A stretch of DNA of 64,000 nt from Coffea arabica (lineage: Eukaryota; Streptophyta; Magnoliopsida; Gentianales; Rubiaceae). Where the stretch lies: contig NC_092317.1 of assembly GCF_036785885.1 (NCBI RefSeq), positions 9,938,501 to 10,002,500 on the forward strand. Reading direction: 5' to 3'. Each line of letters begins with the position of its first letter. Position 1 is the stretch's first letter. Of the stretch, positions 22,940-34,821 are shown piece by piece. The notes below the pieces were generated by a model that did not search any database, was not told the DNA's origin, and worked only from the letters and a program-made list of their open reading frames with translations. The translations under genes were made by a program, and so were the position numbers.

Positions 22940-23892
22940 TTGATTTCTGGTTTTGGTAAGTTGTTCGTTTTTTCCCTATTTCAACAAAAAGCCTTGCGGC
23001 TTGTTTTCTTAGTTTATTCATTCAAGAGTTTTGATTAACATAATATTTAGTAGGGCCTGCATGATATGTAACTTATTAATATGTTAAGGAAATTTGGGTT
23101 TCTCTAATTTGTGTCTAATTTGTGTGAACCCTAATAAAGTTAAACAACACGTTTAAACTTTTGAAAAAAAAGTCCATAAGATTGGTTCACTAGGTATATA
23201 GTCTTATAAGACATTTATGGATTTCAAGAAAATTTTGGATTTGAATGATAAATTTGGGACAAGTTATAGATATGGACTTTTAATCCAATAAATCTTGATC
23301 CATTTGACTGGTTTGACCAGAATTTGGCTGGTTTGAATACATTTGACCAGAATTGATTAGTTTGACAAGATTTGACTGATTTGACCACATTTTGATCAGA
23401 ATTAACTAAAGTTGATTTTGATCGAAAATTTTGTGTACATCGTGTAATTTTAAATTTGAATATTTGTATGATTATATATATATAAGAATAAATTAATTGA
23501 AACAATATGCCACGAAAATGACCTCTTTTGTGAAAATTAATTAATTTTAAAATAGAACTAGTTGGGTGCTTGTAATTTTGTTAATATTGATCAGCCCAAA
23601 TGAAGGTCAATATTTAATAAAATTGCATATGCACTTGTAGTAATAAACACGTGATGATTATTCGAATTTTTTCATGTGAATTATAAATTGACCCAAAGGA
23701 AAATTTATGTTTAACATGTTATTATTATCAGTGTTTATTATTGCGCCAAGATATCAGTTAGAAGTTAATATTTTTATTCAAAGACAAAATATTAATGAAA
23801 TATTGGTATCTTGAAATGGGGTTACCTTTATTTAAATTTATTATTATTTTTTGGTGTATGTAAGTTTGTTTTAACTATTTTATGTTTTCTGT
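22940..23892 (+). other. Copia untranslated leader, second part
   Basis: This is AT-rich non-coding sequence between the TIR element and the gag stub. It includes a stretch at 23280-23420 with a repeated TTTGACCAGAATT / TTTGACTGGTT motif (about 8 imperfect copies). No gene is seen. Confidence 0.45.
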
Positions 23893-24242
23893 TCAGTTGC
23901 GAATGATCTTACAAATATTACTACCAATATCAATAATATTTCTATGCTGAATGGCACAAATTTCAAGTTCTAAAAAGAAAATCTCTTAATTGTTCTTGGA
24001 GTAATGGATCTCGACTTTGCGTTAAGGGATGATTTTCCTCCACCTCTTATAGATTAGAGTACATTTGATGAAAAGAGGAATAAGGAAAGGTGGGAGAGAT
24101 CAAATCGCCTGTGTTTGATGATCATTAAAAAGGACGTTCCAAAAGCATTCAGAGAAACAATATCAGAAACGACAATTATGGCAAAGGCGTTCCTCCAGGA
24201 CGTTAAAAAAAAGTTTGTCAAGAACAAAAAGTTTAACAAATA
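23893..24242 (+). pseudogene. Ty1/copia gag fragment, truncated
   Basis: One phase reads a typical copia gag N-terminus: LNGTNFKF, stop, KENLLIVLGVMDLDFALRDD, PPPLID, stop, then ERWERSNRLCLMIIKKD and FLQDVKKKFVKNKKF. Stops lie at 23971-23973, where a Trp is expected, and 24055-24057. The frame ends abruptly at about 24242 where unrelated sequence begins; no zinc knuckle, protease, integrase or RT follows. This is the 5' end of a truncated copia element whose LTR was split by the Athila insertion. Confidence 0.75.
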
Positions 24243-24297
24243 ATATATCTCAATAATCACTTAACTAATACGATTAAAATTAATATATCTCAATAAT
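24241..24297. repeat. Templated-insertion-like junction
   Basis: A 17-bp direct repeat, taatatatctcaataat, occurs at 24241-24257 and 24281-24297. It flanks a 23-nt piece which, with its edges, matches 346-370 exactly over 25 nt. It marks the breakpoint between the truncated copia and duplication unit 1; unit 2 (36235-36252) has only one copy of the flanking repeat core. Confidence 0.7.
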
Positions 24298-24786
24298 TGC
24301 TTCACCTACTTCCAAAATATATACACAAAATATATTTAAGACACTTTTTTCTTTTTTTTTTCTTTTTATTTTTTTCCTTCGCCTACTTCCCTCCAGTCCA
24401 ATGCAAAAAATTTACTAAATATCCTAATTCTTCACACCCATTTCTGATATGTTATCATGCTCATCTAGGAGTCCAGGCAAACTTGATGTGCCTCGAATAT
24501 AAGTCGTTAACTTTTAAAATAAAAACAGCCATATTTTTATAAAGGAAAATTGAAATAATTGAAATCGTGCTCATTTGATTTACTCCAATTAATCTAAGGC
24601 ACAAACAAAATTATGTAATCGAAAGTGCCAATTGCAGAAGTCCTTATTCCTTGCCGTACAACTCCATGTATCCCAATTGCTAAACTCGTAGATACAAGAT
24701 GACTTGTAATGAACTCTATTTGTCCGTGTAGTTGACTTGATTGTATTGGATGTTTTATTCTTTAAGACGTGATGCTGTTGCAAAAA

Positions 24787-24830
24787 TTCAATATATATAT
24801 ATATATATATGTATATATATCTATCTTAGG
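24787..24830. repeat. AT dinucleotide microsatellite
   Basis: There are two short (AT)n runs separated by GT. The surrounding segment (about 24560-24885) is absent from the matching place in unit 2 (near 36505). Confidence 0.8.
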
Positions 24831-25384
24831 TCCCTTTTCATTAACTGTAAGGGCAAAGGGGGCCTTTTGATCATCATTTCGATTACTAAATTAGTTTTTT
24901 GATTTCTTGTCAAGAGATGTAAAATAAGCTATCTTTAGATTTTGTTCCCAATGTCTAGCAGCCAAAAATGATGCCACGGACAAAAAGCTTCAGCAATTAT
25001 CTCAGAAAGCAATATTCAGCCCTCCGTAGAGCTGAATTCCAAGCTTCAGTGGCCAAAATTAATGATATTGCTTTTTGGTTGGATTTGTAGTCTTGTTCCT
25101 TGGCAATTTCAAATTTTCAATTTTCTGACGGCTAACAAGATTGTTTAAATCGATTTTATAAGGGATTATTTCATAATGTTTTGCATAATAGAGTGCTGTG
25201 GTCGATTGGAAGTTGGCATTACTCTAATCCATCCCATCACAAGTTATAATTACTATTGTACTATTCACGATAACAAGTTTGGTAAACTTGTAATAAAAAC
25301 AAAAAAGCTTCGGGACTGATCTAAAATGTTTGGACTGAATTGGTAATTCCTCAATGTACCTACTTAACTACAACCCAAGAAAAA

Positions 25385-25930
25385 ACTAAGGGCTTTTGGT
25401 TTAGCGATTTTTCATATAACTTCTCTATAATTTCAAAAACTATATATAACCCTCTCATAATTTATACTAAAGTATAAAAATGATGGAAATGACTAAAGTG
25501 ACTAAAATATATAAGCGAAATATGTATGACACTTTAACTCCGTATGGTTATATATCAAAATTATCAAAATTACCATTGTTTAAAAATTAAATTTACTAAA
25601 GTGACTAAAATATATAAACATAATATGTATAATAATTTAATCCTGTATGGTTTTATTTTTTACTAAATAATCCCCTTATGATTTAATGTTTTGCCAGATA
25701 ACTCCCTTATATTTTTTTAAATATATACATAATCCCCCGTGGTTAATAAATATTTTTGAACTGTACATAGGTGTACTTTTGACATTTTAATTGACTATAT
25801 TGTACAATGTAGATTCCATTATTTTGACATTTTAATTCAAACCATAAGTAAATTATGTACAGCTTTCGAAATCATAGAGGATTATGTGAAAAGACGCTAA
25901 ACCATAAGGGGAAAAATTTTACCCAAAAAT
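25385..25930. mobile_element. MITE of the GGTTTAG/CTAAACC family, copy 1
   Basis: This is a diverged member of a family seen also at 29175-29653, 42777-43255 and 63510-64000. It starts near TTTTGGTTTAGCGATTTTT and ends with the complement near CGCTAAACCATAAGG. Internal blocks recur in all copies (a-tatataacccc, acattttaattcaaa, ggttaataaata). It has no coding capacity. Confidence 0.6.
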
Positions 25931-27230
25931 CAATGATGTGATTGTGAAGACAATAGCAGTCATCCATCTTCTCATCGAACCAAATGATTAACCAAATTTG
26001 CTGTCATCTTTAGATTAGTATTTCTAAACAGATATTCTACTCGAATTGATGTACCAATTGTAGATCCAGGAGTCCTAAAGAGTCATTAAGCATGATTGTT
26101 CTATACTTCAACTGTGAACAACGGGCTTAAGGATCGAAGGCTCTAATTGTGATCTGTAATTTATATGATCAAACAATTATTATATACTCAACAAACAACA
26201 TGTCTATGCAGTAACACAACTGATCTGCATGGGGGTATCATTCAATTGCAGATTTCACCATGAATGTTATGTTTTCGCTCAAAATTTATTTCAACCATTC
26301 AAAATTGAAATGGGGTGATCTCAACCATCAATCTTACCCTAATTTCAAAATCCCATCATTCTTCCGGCGTACACTTATTCCCTTTTTTTAAAAAATAAAA
26401 ATAAAAATCGAAGGTTATGAGTTGCTACCAAACTAATTTTAACAATTATAAGAAAACGAAAAGGAAAGCTTAGTTCTACCCACTGTATACCTCCAATTAG
26501 GTCCATTTGTTAATAAACACCAGCATATAGCCACTCTATGCCTCTAATTTTAGTCTAAATTTTTTGTTTTAACTTGGTCCTTTATGCCTTTGTACATTGT
26601 CCTAAAATAAGGAGCCTGTCATTTTCTATACTACAATTTTTTGAAGATGAAATGAAGTAGGATTACTGCATAAACTATGTAGTTGAGCCGGAAACTTTCA
26701 GTTCAATTGGTTGGTTTGGCTTATAGAGCCAACGAGACTTTGATCTGGTAACTAAAACAAAAAAGATTGAAGTCCCAAGAAAAATGATTCCGGTCTTTGG
26801 CATTCGAACAATGTGATTACCCTATCAATAGTCCTTTTCCGTGGAACAAAATTATAGCAGAGATGAAAGATTTTCTTTATTTTCTGTACTGTAACGGGGA
26901 AATTTGCTAAGGCCATAATTACATAAATTTACTAGTTTTTATTACAAGAAAGAAGCGGCCTGGAGAAAGAGCACGAAGAGTAAGAATCAAGGTTTTGGAA
27001 CATCTGTAACCACACTGTGCAATGGACGGTCTCAGATCGAGTCGAAGGAGGCCGACTAAGTTTGCCAGTTTGGGAGGTTGATGAAAAAATGTTCCAGACT
27101 TACCACGGCTCCTAGGCCAAAGATGAGACCTTGTATTGCACAGTGCGATTGCAACCCTTCTCAAGAATCAATCCAACACTTGTATCAAGACAAGAATACA
27201 GAATCTGCAGCATTCGGCCATGTTAAGAAT
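25931..27230. other. Non-coding spacer downstream of P450 B
   Basis: No gene is seen. From about 26610 it matches unit 2 from about 38115 closely; the part before about 26610 is missing in unit 2. The last 300 bp are likely 3' UTR/flank of B. Confidence 0.5.
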
Positions 27231-28990
27231 TCAAGGAAGTGGGGATGGAATAACAAGAAGAGGAATTTTGCGACGAACTGCAACGTCAGGGCATTCTGTC
27301 ATATCCAACTCTTTTCCCTGTGCTCCGGGAAATTGCCAATCAAACTTGCTTACCAAATTTGCCAACACAAGTTCATTACTAGCAACAGCAAAAGCGATTC
27401 CAGGACAACCCCTCCTACCAGCACCAAATGGGATTAACTGGAAATCATGCCCTTTAAAATCCACAGAGGAATCCAAAAATCTCTCTGGCTTAAAGTTCTC
27501 AGGTTCATCCCAATACGCGGGATCTCTACCTATTGCCCAAGCATTGATGATCACCATTGTACCAGCTGCAATATCATATCCCATTATTTTGACATCTTCT
27601 CTTGCCTCTCTAGGAACCAGCAACGGAATTGGAGGATGTAAGCGAAGAGTTTCCTTGGTCACTGCTTTTAAATAATGCATCTTTTCTAAGTCAGCCTCAG
27701 ATATCTCTTCCTTGAGACCAACAACCTCTCTAATTTCAGTTTGCAGTTTCTTTAGGACGATGGGGTGTCTTAAGACCTCTTGTCATTGTCCATTCTGCAA
27801 CTGTTGCCGTGGTATCAGTTCCAGCAGAGAATACATCCTACAGCTAAAAAATGTGCACTTGTACAGTAATTTTGTTGATTCTCTTGACCAAAGCCCAAAG
27901 CTTTTTGGCAATAGTTTTACAGTAATTTTGTTGATTGCCCGTGAGAATGATCAGAGATGACGCAATGAGTTATGACTGAGAAAATGAAGCTTAATGATTT
28001 TATATTCACTGCAGAGAAAATTGTGCTTACCAATATTATAGCTTTGACGCTGTCCCTGTCCATGGTTACACCTGTTGCGTTATCTTTATAGATTTTCAGC
28101 AAAATATCAAGAAAGTCTTCTCTGCTTTCACCATCAATCGTCTCACCACTTGGCCTGCAGGAATATTTTTCCACTGCACCATCCAACCTTTCTTGGACCA
28201 CGCCCTCCAAGAACTCATCTACTTCTCTAGCAACGCGATCCACTCTGGCATCGTAACCATTAACTCGATTAATCCAGCGGAGACAGGGCACAGATTTGAC
28301 TAAACTTCCTCCGTTCAGTAACTCCAAGAATTGGCCCAACAGCAGCTTGAATTTCTTTCCAGTTTCCCCTCCACCGTATTTCCTCCCAAAGCCGATCTGC
28401 ATACAATATCATTAGTCAGCGAAACAAACATTTCGCTCAAATTCACAGGTGTCGAATCCAAAGAAGCGTCTTTAATCTTCTGCATCATAATCGACGTTTC
28501 CTCTTCCCTTATATTACGAAACGCCTGAACTTTTTTGTTGCTCAGGAGCTGAAGAACACAAATACTCTTTTAACTGTCTCCAATACTCGCCATAGGGTGC
28601 TACCGATATATCCTTCATGTTATAGAGAAGTTTATTAGCTGTGCTCGAAAATGGCCTATCAGAGAAAATCAAATCGTGGGTTTTCATGATTAGGCTAGCT
28701 CCATCAGCTGATGAAACTACAACCGTTGGAACACTACCAAATTTGAGAAACATGATTGGACCATATTTTTGGGCTAAGGAGTGGAGAGGATAGTGAAGCA
28801 GTGAGCTTAGCTGATGAAGATTTCCAATAATCGGAAGTCCTGGTGGCGATGGTGGCTGATTCTTTCTCGAATTTGAAACTAATTTGAAGAGAAACCACAG
28901 TAAGATTAAAGGAAAAAGCGAAAAAAAGATTGGATGAAACATATATACATCAATCTTTAGCTCCGATACCAAGCCTGAGGAGCTTGCCAT
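27231..28990 (-). pseudogene. CYP71-type cytochrome P450 copy B, frameshifted
   Basis: This copy has two exons: exon 1 at 28031-28990 (ATG at 28990, donor GTAAGC) and exon 2 at 27231-27837. It has an N-terminal membrane anchor ([16 protein letters not shown]), a hinge with [12 protein letters not shown], the I-helix [26 protein letters not shown] and heme loop [11 protein letters not shown]. Three lesions are visible. One A is added in a T-run (plus strand) at 28568-28571 after WRQLK. One base is missing near 28381-28402, before RKYGGG; D shares this. One base is added early in exon 2 after EWTM (near 27780). The heme and K-helix regions are otherwise well preserved, so loss of function may be fairly recent. 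The pair B-C is duplicated as D-E. Confidence 0.9.
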
Positions 28991-29174
28991 TTGCTTTCAT
29001 CTCCCCTGTATTTTGCTCAGGCTACAAGACTCTGATTTCAGACAAAAAATTGGAAAACAAGAACGGACAAGCTTGTGTCAGTTGGCAGGCGTGTGGTATC
29101 TATATGGATAGACTTGCAGAAAAATGACAAAAGAGGAAGAGGATGGAAAAATAAGGACAAATCTATAAGGAGAA

Positions 29175-29653
29175 AATTACACTTTACTCCCATATAGTTT
29201 AGTATTTTTGTATATAATTCTCTTATAGTTTCAAAAATTATATATAACCCCTTTTACTTTGGATTAAAGTGTCAAAATGACGAAAATAGTCATTCGTAAT
29301 GAAACCTTTTAAAATGTCAAAATAACCATTGTTTAAAAATTAAAATGATTGAAGTAACCAAAATATAAAACATAATATACATAATACGTTAACTCCACAT
29401 GGTTTTATATTTATCATATAACCCCCTTATGGTTTAATATTTTATCATATAATCCCTTTAAGATTTTCAAAATATACACATAACCCTCCTGTGGTTAATA
29501 AATAATTTTTCAACTTTATATAGGGGTATTTTGACATTTTATATGAATTCGTTATGACATTTTAATTCAAATCATGAGAAGATTATATATAACTTTTGAA
29601 ACCGTAGGGGGTTATGTACAAAAATACTAAACCACAAGGAATAAAATGTAATT
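29175..29653. mobile_element. MITE of the GGTTTAG/CTAAACC family, copy 2
   Basis: This element is 479 bp with long imperfect inverted ends (AATTACACTTTA... and its complement ...AAATGTAATT). It lies in the upstream region of P450 B and is flanked at a short distance by an exact 18-bp direct repeat GAAAAATAAGGACAAATC (29146-29163 and 29658-29675). The orthologous copy in unit 2 has the same length, so insertion predates the duplication. Confidence 0.75.
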
Positions 29654-29675
29654 GCCTGAAAAATAAGGACAAATC

Positions 29676-31019
29676 GAAACCTCTTACAACATGAGAACAT
29701 ATGAGAACAACAAGGACTGGTTTTTTTTTTTTTTTTTTTTACTACGTGCATTGAACTATAGAATTTCAGACAAAACTACAACTTAAAATTTATAACTTTG
29801 GGATAGTAAAAAAAGAAAGGGAGAGAAGCTAAAACAATTTCACCTGAGTTTTTTATATTTTTATATCTTGATTAACTGTTTGTATTCTGAATCTTGCTCA
29901 ATTCCCGTCACAAATGAAAAATATGATTAAACAACAACTGCATTATAATCAAAATAATAGTACGACCCAATATCCATATATTGGGAACAAAAATACAAAA
30001 TGAATCCACATATCCATAATCCAAAATGTATGGAAATCAACATACAAAATGAATCCATATATCCATAATCCAAAATGAATTTGGCAAATAAAGGGAACAA
30101 AAATAAAACCACAATTATAGGGTAAAAAAGAGGAAAATAATTAATTCTTCCGCATTGACGTTTAAAATGAATTCCGGTCTAGAAAAGCCAGGAACATAAT
30201 TTGGCAACGGAAAAACAAAGGGAAACCAATAAACAATACTATTGGTCCAAAAAGTAAACACCACGGATCGTAAGCCCCGTTCTATTAGCCTCAATGGACC
30301 AAGTGAATAACTGTTTTTCGGCCAAGGTACTTCTGGACAAGAATCACAGGGCTCCACACGCGTCTCAGCCCATCACATAAATGTGATTGACTCCCAAGTC
30401 CAAGAAGTTTGCTTGTTTCCAAGCCTGTATCTCTACAGTAAATGGCCCGTGGACTTTCCTGGGCCTGGCCCCACATAGGTGTTGACCTTGACCCGGTCAC
30501 TTCGTCCGCGGTGCAATGCTTCGATGGACTTCAAAACATAAATTAAACATGGGCATACTTCTTAAGAATTCACGATGTGGGCGGAGATAATTTCTACTCT
30601 TAAGCTATTGAGCTAGACCCCTAGGCAAAACCTTAAGGTAGAGAAGTAAAAGAGCAGGGGAGGGAAAACCGGCCTTCTCAGTCAATTATTCTAGCAGAAA
30701 TTCAAAGATTGAAGAATCCGAGGATGCTGCAAAATGCTAAGGAGGAGCAAAGTTTAGGTACTTCCAGGATGCGTTATTATCACTTTATCCCCTTAAAACT
30801 ATATTACTATTATCAATTTACTTCTTAATATTATCTTTTAGTCACTTCACTCTTATAAGTAATTCAATTCAACATTTTTTATATACAAAAAAATTAAACA
30901 AAATACCTTTTTATTTTTTTATATTATTACATTATTATTATCACTTATTAATAGTACGAGAACTTCCACTAGAAATAAGACCACAAAAATAAAAAAGAAA
31001 GCATATGAATACGAAGCCA
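29676..31019. other. Non-coding spacer between P450 B and C
   Basis: No gene is seen. A long T-tract lies at about 29719-29740. A direct repeat of tccatatatccataatccaaaatg occurs at 30005-30080 (partly deleted in unit 2). The site orthologous to the MULE insertion is uninterrupted near 30539-30547 (TAAATTAAA once). Confidence 0.6.
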
Positions 31020-34000
31020 TTAACAAAGATATGGGGTGGCAATAGCATGTAGAGGATGTTTTCTGTGAACTGTGATACCAGCTGCTTCAGTCATGTCCAG
31101 ATCCTCAGGCTTGATTCCATCAGGCAACGCAAAATTAAATTTGTTGACCAATTTTGCCAATGCAAGTTCATTTACGGATATGGCGAAGTTGATACCCGGG
31201 CAAACCCTTCGTCCGGCACCAAAAGGAATTAACTCAAAGTTAAAACCTCGAAAATCTATATTGGAATTCAGAAACCTCTCAGGTTGAAATTCCTCAGGGT
31301 TCTCCCACAACAGGGGGTCTCTTGCAATTGCACTAGCATTCACCAACACTAGTGTGCCTGCTGGTATATCACACCCCATTATTTTGATGTCTTGAGTTGA
31401 TTCTCGAGGAACCAGTAATGGAACAGGAACATGAAATCGTAGAGTTTCTTTAATCACTGCTTTTAAGTATCTCATCTTCTCCAAATCATCTTGAGTTATT
31501 TCTGGTTTTCCCTGGGTCACTTCTCTTACCTCAGCCTGTAATTTCTGCAAGGTTATAGGTTTCTTTAGAAGTTCTGACATTGCCCATTCCACAACTGACT
31601 CTGTTGTGTCAGTTCCATCGACAAGCATGTTCTGCATGACGGAATGAAAGAAAGTGTTGCTTTAGAACATGCATAGATGTTTTTTTTTTTTTTTTTAAAA
31701 ATCTAAATTTCCAATTTCAAAAATAATTGGCACGTTTGCACCCAAGTAATAAATTTGTATCACACCTTTCCAAAGAAAAAGAAAAATGAAGACAAATTAA
31801 CAATATTCATACTATCGCAATAAGCGTTTAATTGCCACATACAAGACGAAACACTATGTTGCTTTTCCCTCTAAAATGTTGATTATTATTGCTCTTTTTT
31901 CCTCCAAAATCTGCAGTTCTGGTATGCAATCCAATTTTAGAAACTCAATCGTGAAGTGCAAAAACTGAAGATTTACGTAGTAGAGTTGAACTTGTCAAAA
32001 GATTAATAGGGTTAGGTACATGTAAATTTAAAAGTTACCATGTTATACATTTATTTCAAGTTTTCTGCATCACTGGACAGATAACAAATCCTTAAACCTT
32101 ATCGTTTTGGAAACATTAAATGGTCTCAAGTTTAAGTGCATAAAGTTCGGTTAACCCAAGCAACAATTGAGGATTTTTTTTTTTTTTTTGAAAATTGTTT
32201 ACAAGAGAAGGTATTCAAATGCAAGGGATGAATTTTTCTTTTAATCTGATAACAAGGGAAGGTATTCAAATATAAGGGACGAAAATGAGTGTGATTACAT
32301 ACATTCATAGTAATTTTGATATAAATTAAATATACTAAAGAGTGTATATATATAGAGTTGTGTGGTAATTTTAGAATTTTGATAGTGAGTCAACCCTTTT
32401 TGTATGTTTACTTAATATCCTTACCTCTTGTTTGGTATGCAGTAATGTCCAAAATAAAAAGGTCTTCTACCCAAAATGGTAGGGATAAATATTTATCATT
32501 ATTCATTCTTCAATATTTAGTGTGATCAATATTTAGATGTCAGAATAGAATACAATTAATAAATATTTGACTTAATTATCCTAGATATGTTTATGACTTT
32601 TATTTTTTGTTCAAGTATGTTAATCTTTTGTTTACATGGAATTCGCACATTTTTTGCTTTCAGAATCTTTTGTTTACATGGAATTTCTACTATGTAATCT
32701 TTTGTTTTCATTTTTTTTATGAAATTCAAAAAAAAAAATTCCATACAACTGTTGGACAGAATCAGGTCAAACCTGATGAATCCGAAAAAAAAACAGGTCA
32801 AATTTAGGTCACCCATAGGTTGACCTATTAACCCGTTTATGAACTAAAAATAATTTAATAAATATAAAAATATTTTATCTAACTAAACTAAGTTATTCTT
32901 TTTTTTTTTCCAAAGGCATTAACCACTTAATCCTAAATGAATTTGTTAAACTTGTGTGAAGTTGGAATCATTATGTTTGGACAAATGATGTATTACATTA
33001 TTTTCTACTTTTATAGTGTCTTAATTTATTTTAGATCTGGTTTGGGATAAAAACACTTTTACAGTATTTTAATTTATTTCAGATTTGGTTTGAAATTATT
33101 TTATCGAGATTTTTATTACTTCATATGTAATTAGTCTTATGTGAAATTAGTTCTGTTAAAAACTACAGTGGTAAATTAGTAAATTGAAATTATGTTTGGA
33201 GTCATTCGGGTGACCTGCCAACCCGAAAATTTCGGGTTCAGGTCAGGTATCCTGACCCGTTACGAGTTGACGGGTTGTATTCGGGTCAGCAGATTGTCTA
33301 TTGTACATGGGTCTCAACCCGATCCGTCAACTCATATCCGACCCGATTGCCATTCACAAGATTTTATGTTAAAGCAAGAAAAAAAAATAAAAAAATGAGT
33401 CAAACTCAAACATAAACTGATCAAACCGGACAAACCTGGTAAAACTCCAACAGTTGAACAGGCTAGCCACTAGAAATTTTTCCCTTTATATAATTGTTAT
33501 TATTCAAATCTTCTAATTATAACTAAAATAAGAAAACATTTAATTGAATTAGTGGTTGAACCATGAAGGCATGAACCAAAAGCTCATCTGGTTCATTCAA
33601 CCATCCAAGTTTAATAATATTGAATTCAGTAAACCTTACAAACCAAATAGATTTTGATCTAGCACATCGGAGTAAAGTAGAAGAATGCCATTTAATAAGT
33701 TGTCATGTCCAAGTCAACTAAACTGAAAACATTTGTACGATAGTACCAAACAAAATCTAAACCTTCCAGCCTAGTGCAAGTCACTACCTTCAAAACTAGT
33801 ACTAGATAATTTATTAGCAGTAAACATAATTCTTTTCAGAGTTGAAACTAATTATAAATTCTCATAGTGCGATGTAATTAAAGAGATGGAGAGAGATCCA
33901 ATTTACCAGGATGATAGCTTTCATATCATCACGGCCAAGAGCAAAGCCGATAGTGCTTTCCTTATTAACCTCGATCAGAATGTCCACAAAGTCTAGGCAT

Positions 34001-34821
34001 CTTGCCTCAACGGAATGGTCATTTTCAGCCTCACCTTTCCTCTTATTTATGTGCTCTTCTATTACACCCTCAAGAAATTCATCAATCAGTTTAGCAAATT
34101 TCTCCACTTTCAAGTCCAAACCATTGAAACGATTAACCCATGAAAGCCAAGGAATGTAGTCTCCTACATCAAAAACACCCAGTAACTCAACAAAAACCAT
34201 AAAAGTTTCCATAATTTTCCTTCCTTTTTCTTCCTCACTATACTTCCTCCCCAGGGCAACCCTACAAATTATATCATTTGCGAGAGTTACAAATATTTCA
34301 GTTAAGTTTACAGGTGAAGAAGAACACATCTGGCTGATCTTTTCGATCATGAGTGATGTCTCTTCTTCTCTAACATACTGATATGACTGAACCCTTTTGT
34401 TACTCAAAAGATGCAGCACACAAATGCTTTTGGCTTGTCTCCAATACTCACCATACGGTGTAAATCCTACGTCCTTACTTCCGTAGAATAGTCTATCTTT
34501 AATGCTCGATTTAGGCCTGTTTGAAAAAACCAGATCATGGGTTTTCATGATCTGGCTAGCTGCATCAGCGGAAGAGGCTACCAGCACTGGCTTGCTTCCA
34601 AAATGAAGTAGCATGAGTGGGCCATATTTTCTTGACAATGACTGGAGGGATCTGTGCGGAAGCAAGCCAAGCTGGTGAAGATTTCCAATTATTGGGAGCT
34701 TTGGTGGAGATGGTGGTAGCTTTTTTTGGGGTTTAGAAGCAGCATAGAACCATTTCAAAAGGGCTAGAAGGAATACAACTGAGGAAACTGAGAAAAATAA
34801 AAGATCAAAAGAGAACGCCAT
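31020..34821 (-). CDS. CYP71-type cytochrome P450 C, intact
   Basis: Exon 1 is 33907-34821 and exon 2 is 31020-31631, separated by a 2275-bp phase-0 GT-AG intron. The product is 508 residues, the usual length for this family. It has an N-terminal membrane anchor (about 5-25) and a Pro-rich hinge [14 protein letters not shown]-helix WRQAKSICV follows, then an I-helix DGTDTTE (about 310-316). The ExxR motif is ETLR (367-370), PERF is at 422-425 and the heme loop [11 protein letters not shown] at 441-451 has Cys449 as heme ligand. The enzyme would sit on the ER and use CPR and O2 to hydroxylate a small specialised metabolite; the substrate is unknown. The best family placement is CYP71A-like (inference). 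The paralogue E is nearly identical. The TATA position of E (TATATAAG) reads TATGTAAG here, so promoter strength may differ. Confidence 0.93.
31632..33906 (-). other. Intron of P450 C
   Basis: This GT-AG intron of 2275 bp contains T-tracts (31680, 32168) and two stretches rich in GACCCG/GGGTCA motifs (32740-32830 and 33195-33360) that look like degraded MITE ends. No coding sequence is seen. Its duplicate is 51265-53312. Confidence 0.8.

Noticed and set aside
28025-28402. Start of a separate short P450 at [12 protein letters not shown]
   Set aside because: The ATG appears only because one base is lost; upstream exon sequence continues in the other phase, so it is the same broken exon 1.
31072-31287. 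Plus-strand frames over P450 exons (also near 50705, 53317, 62317, 27136, 38625)
   Set aside because: They are the antisense shadow of conserved P450 exons; the same shadow occurs in every copy, including dead ones.
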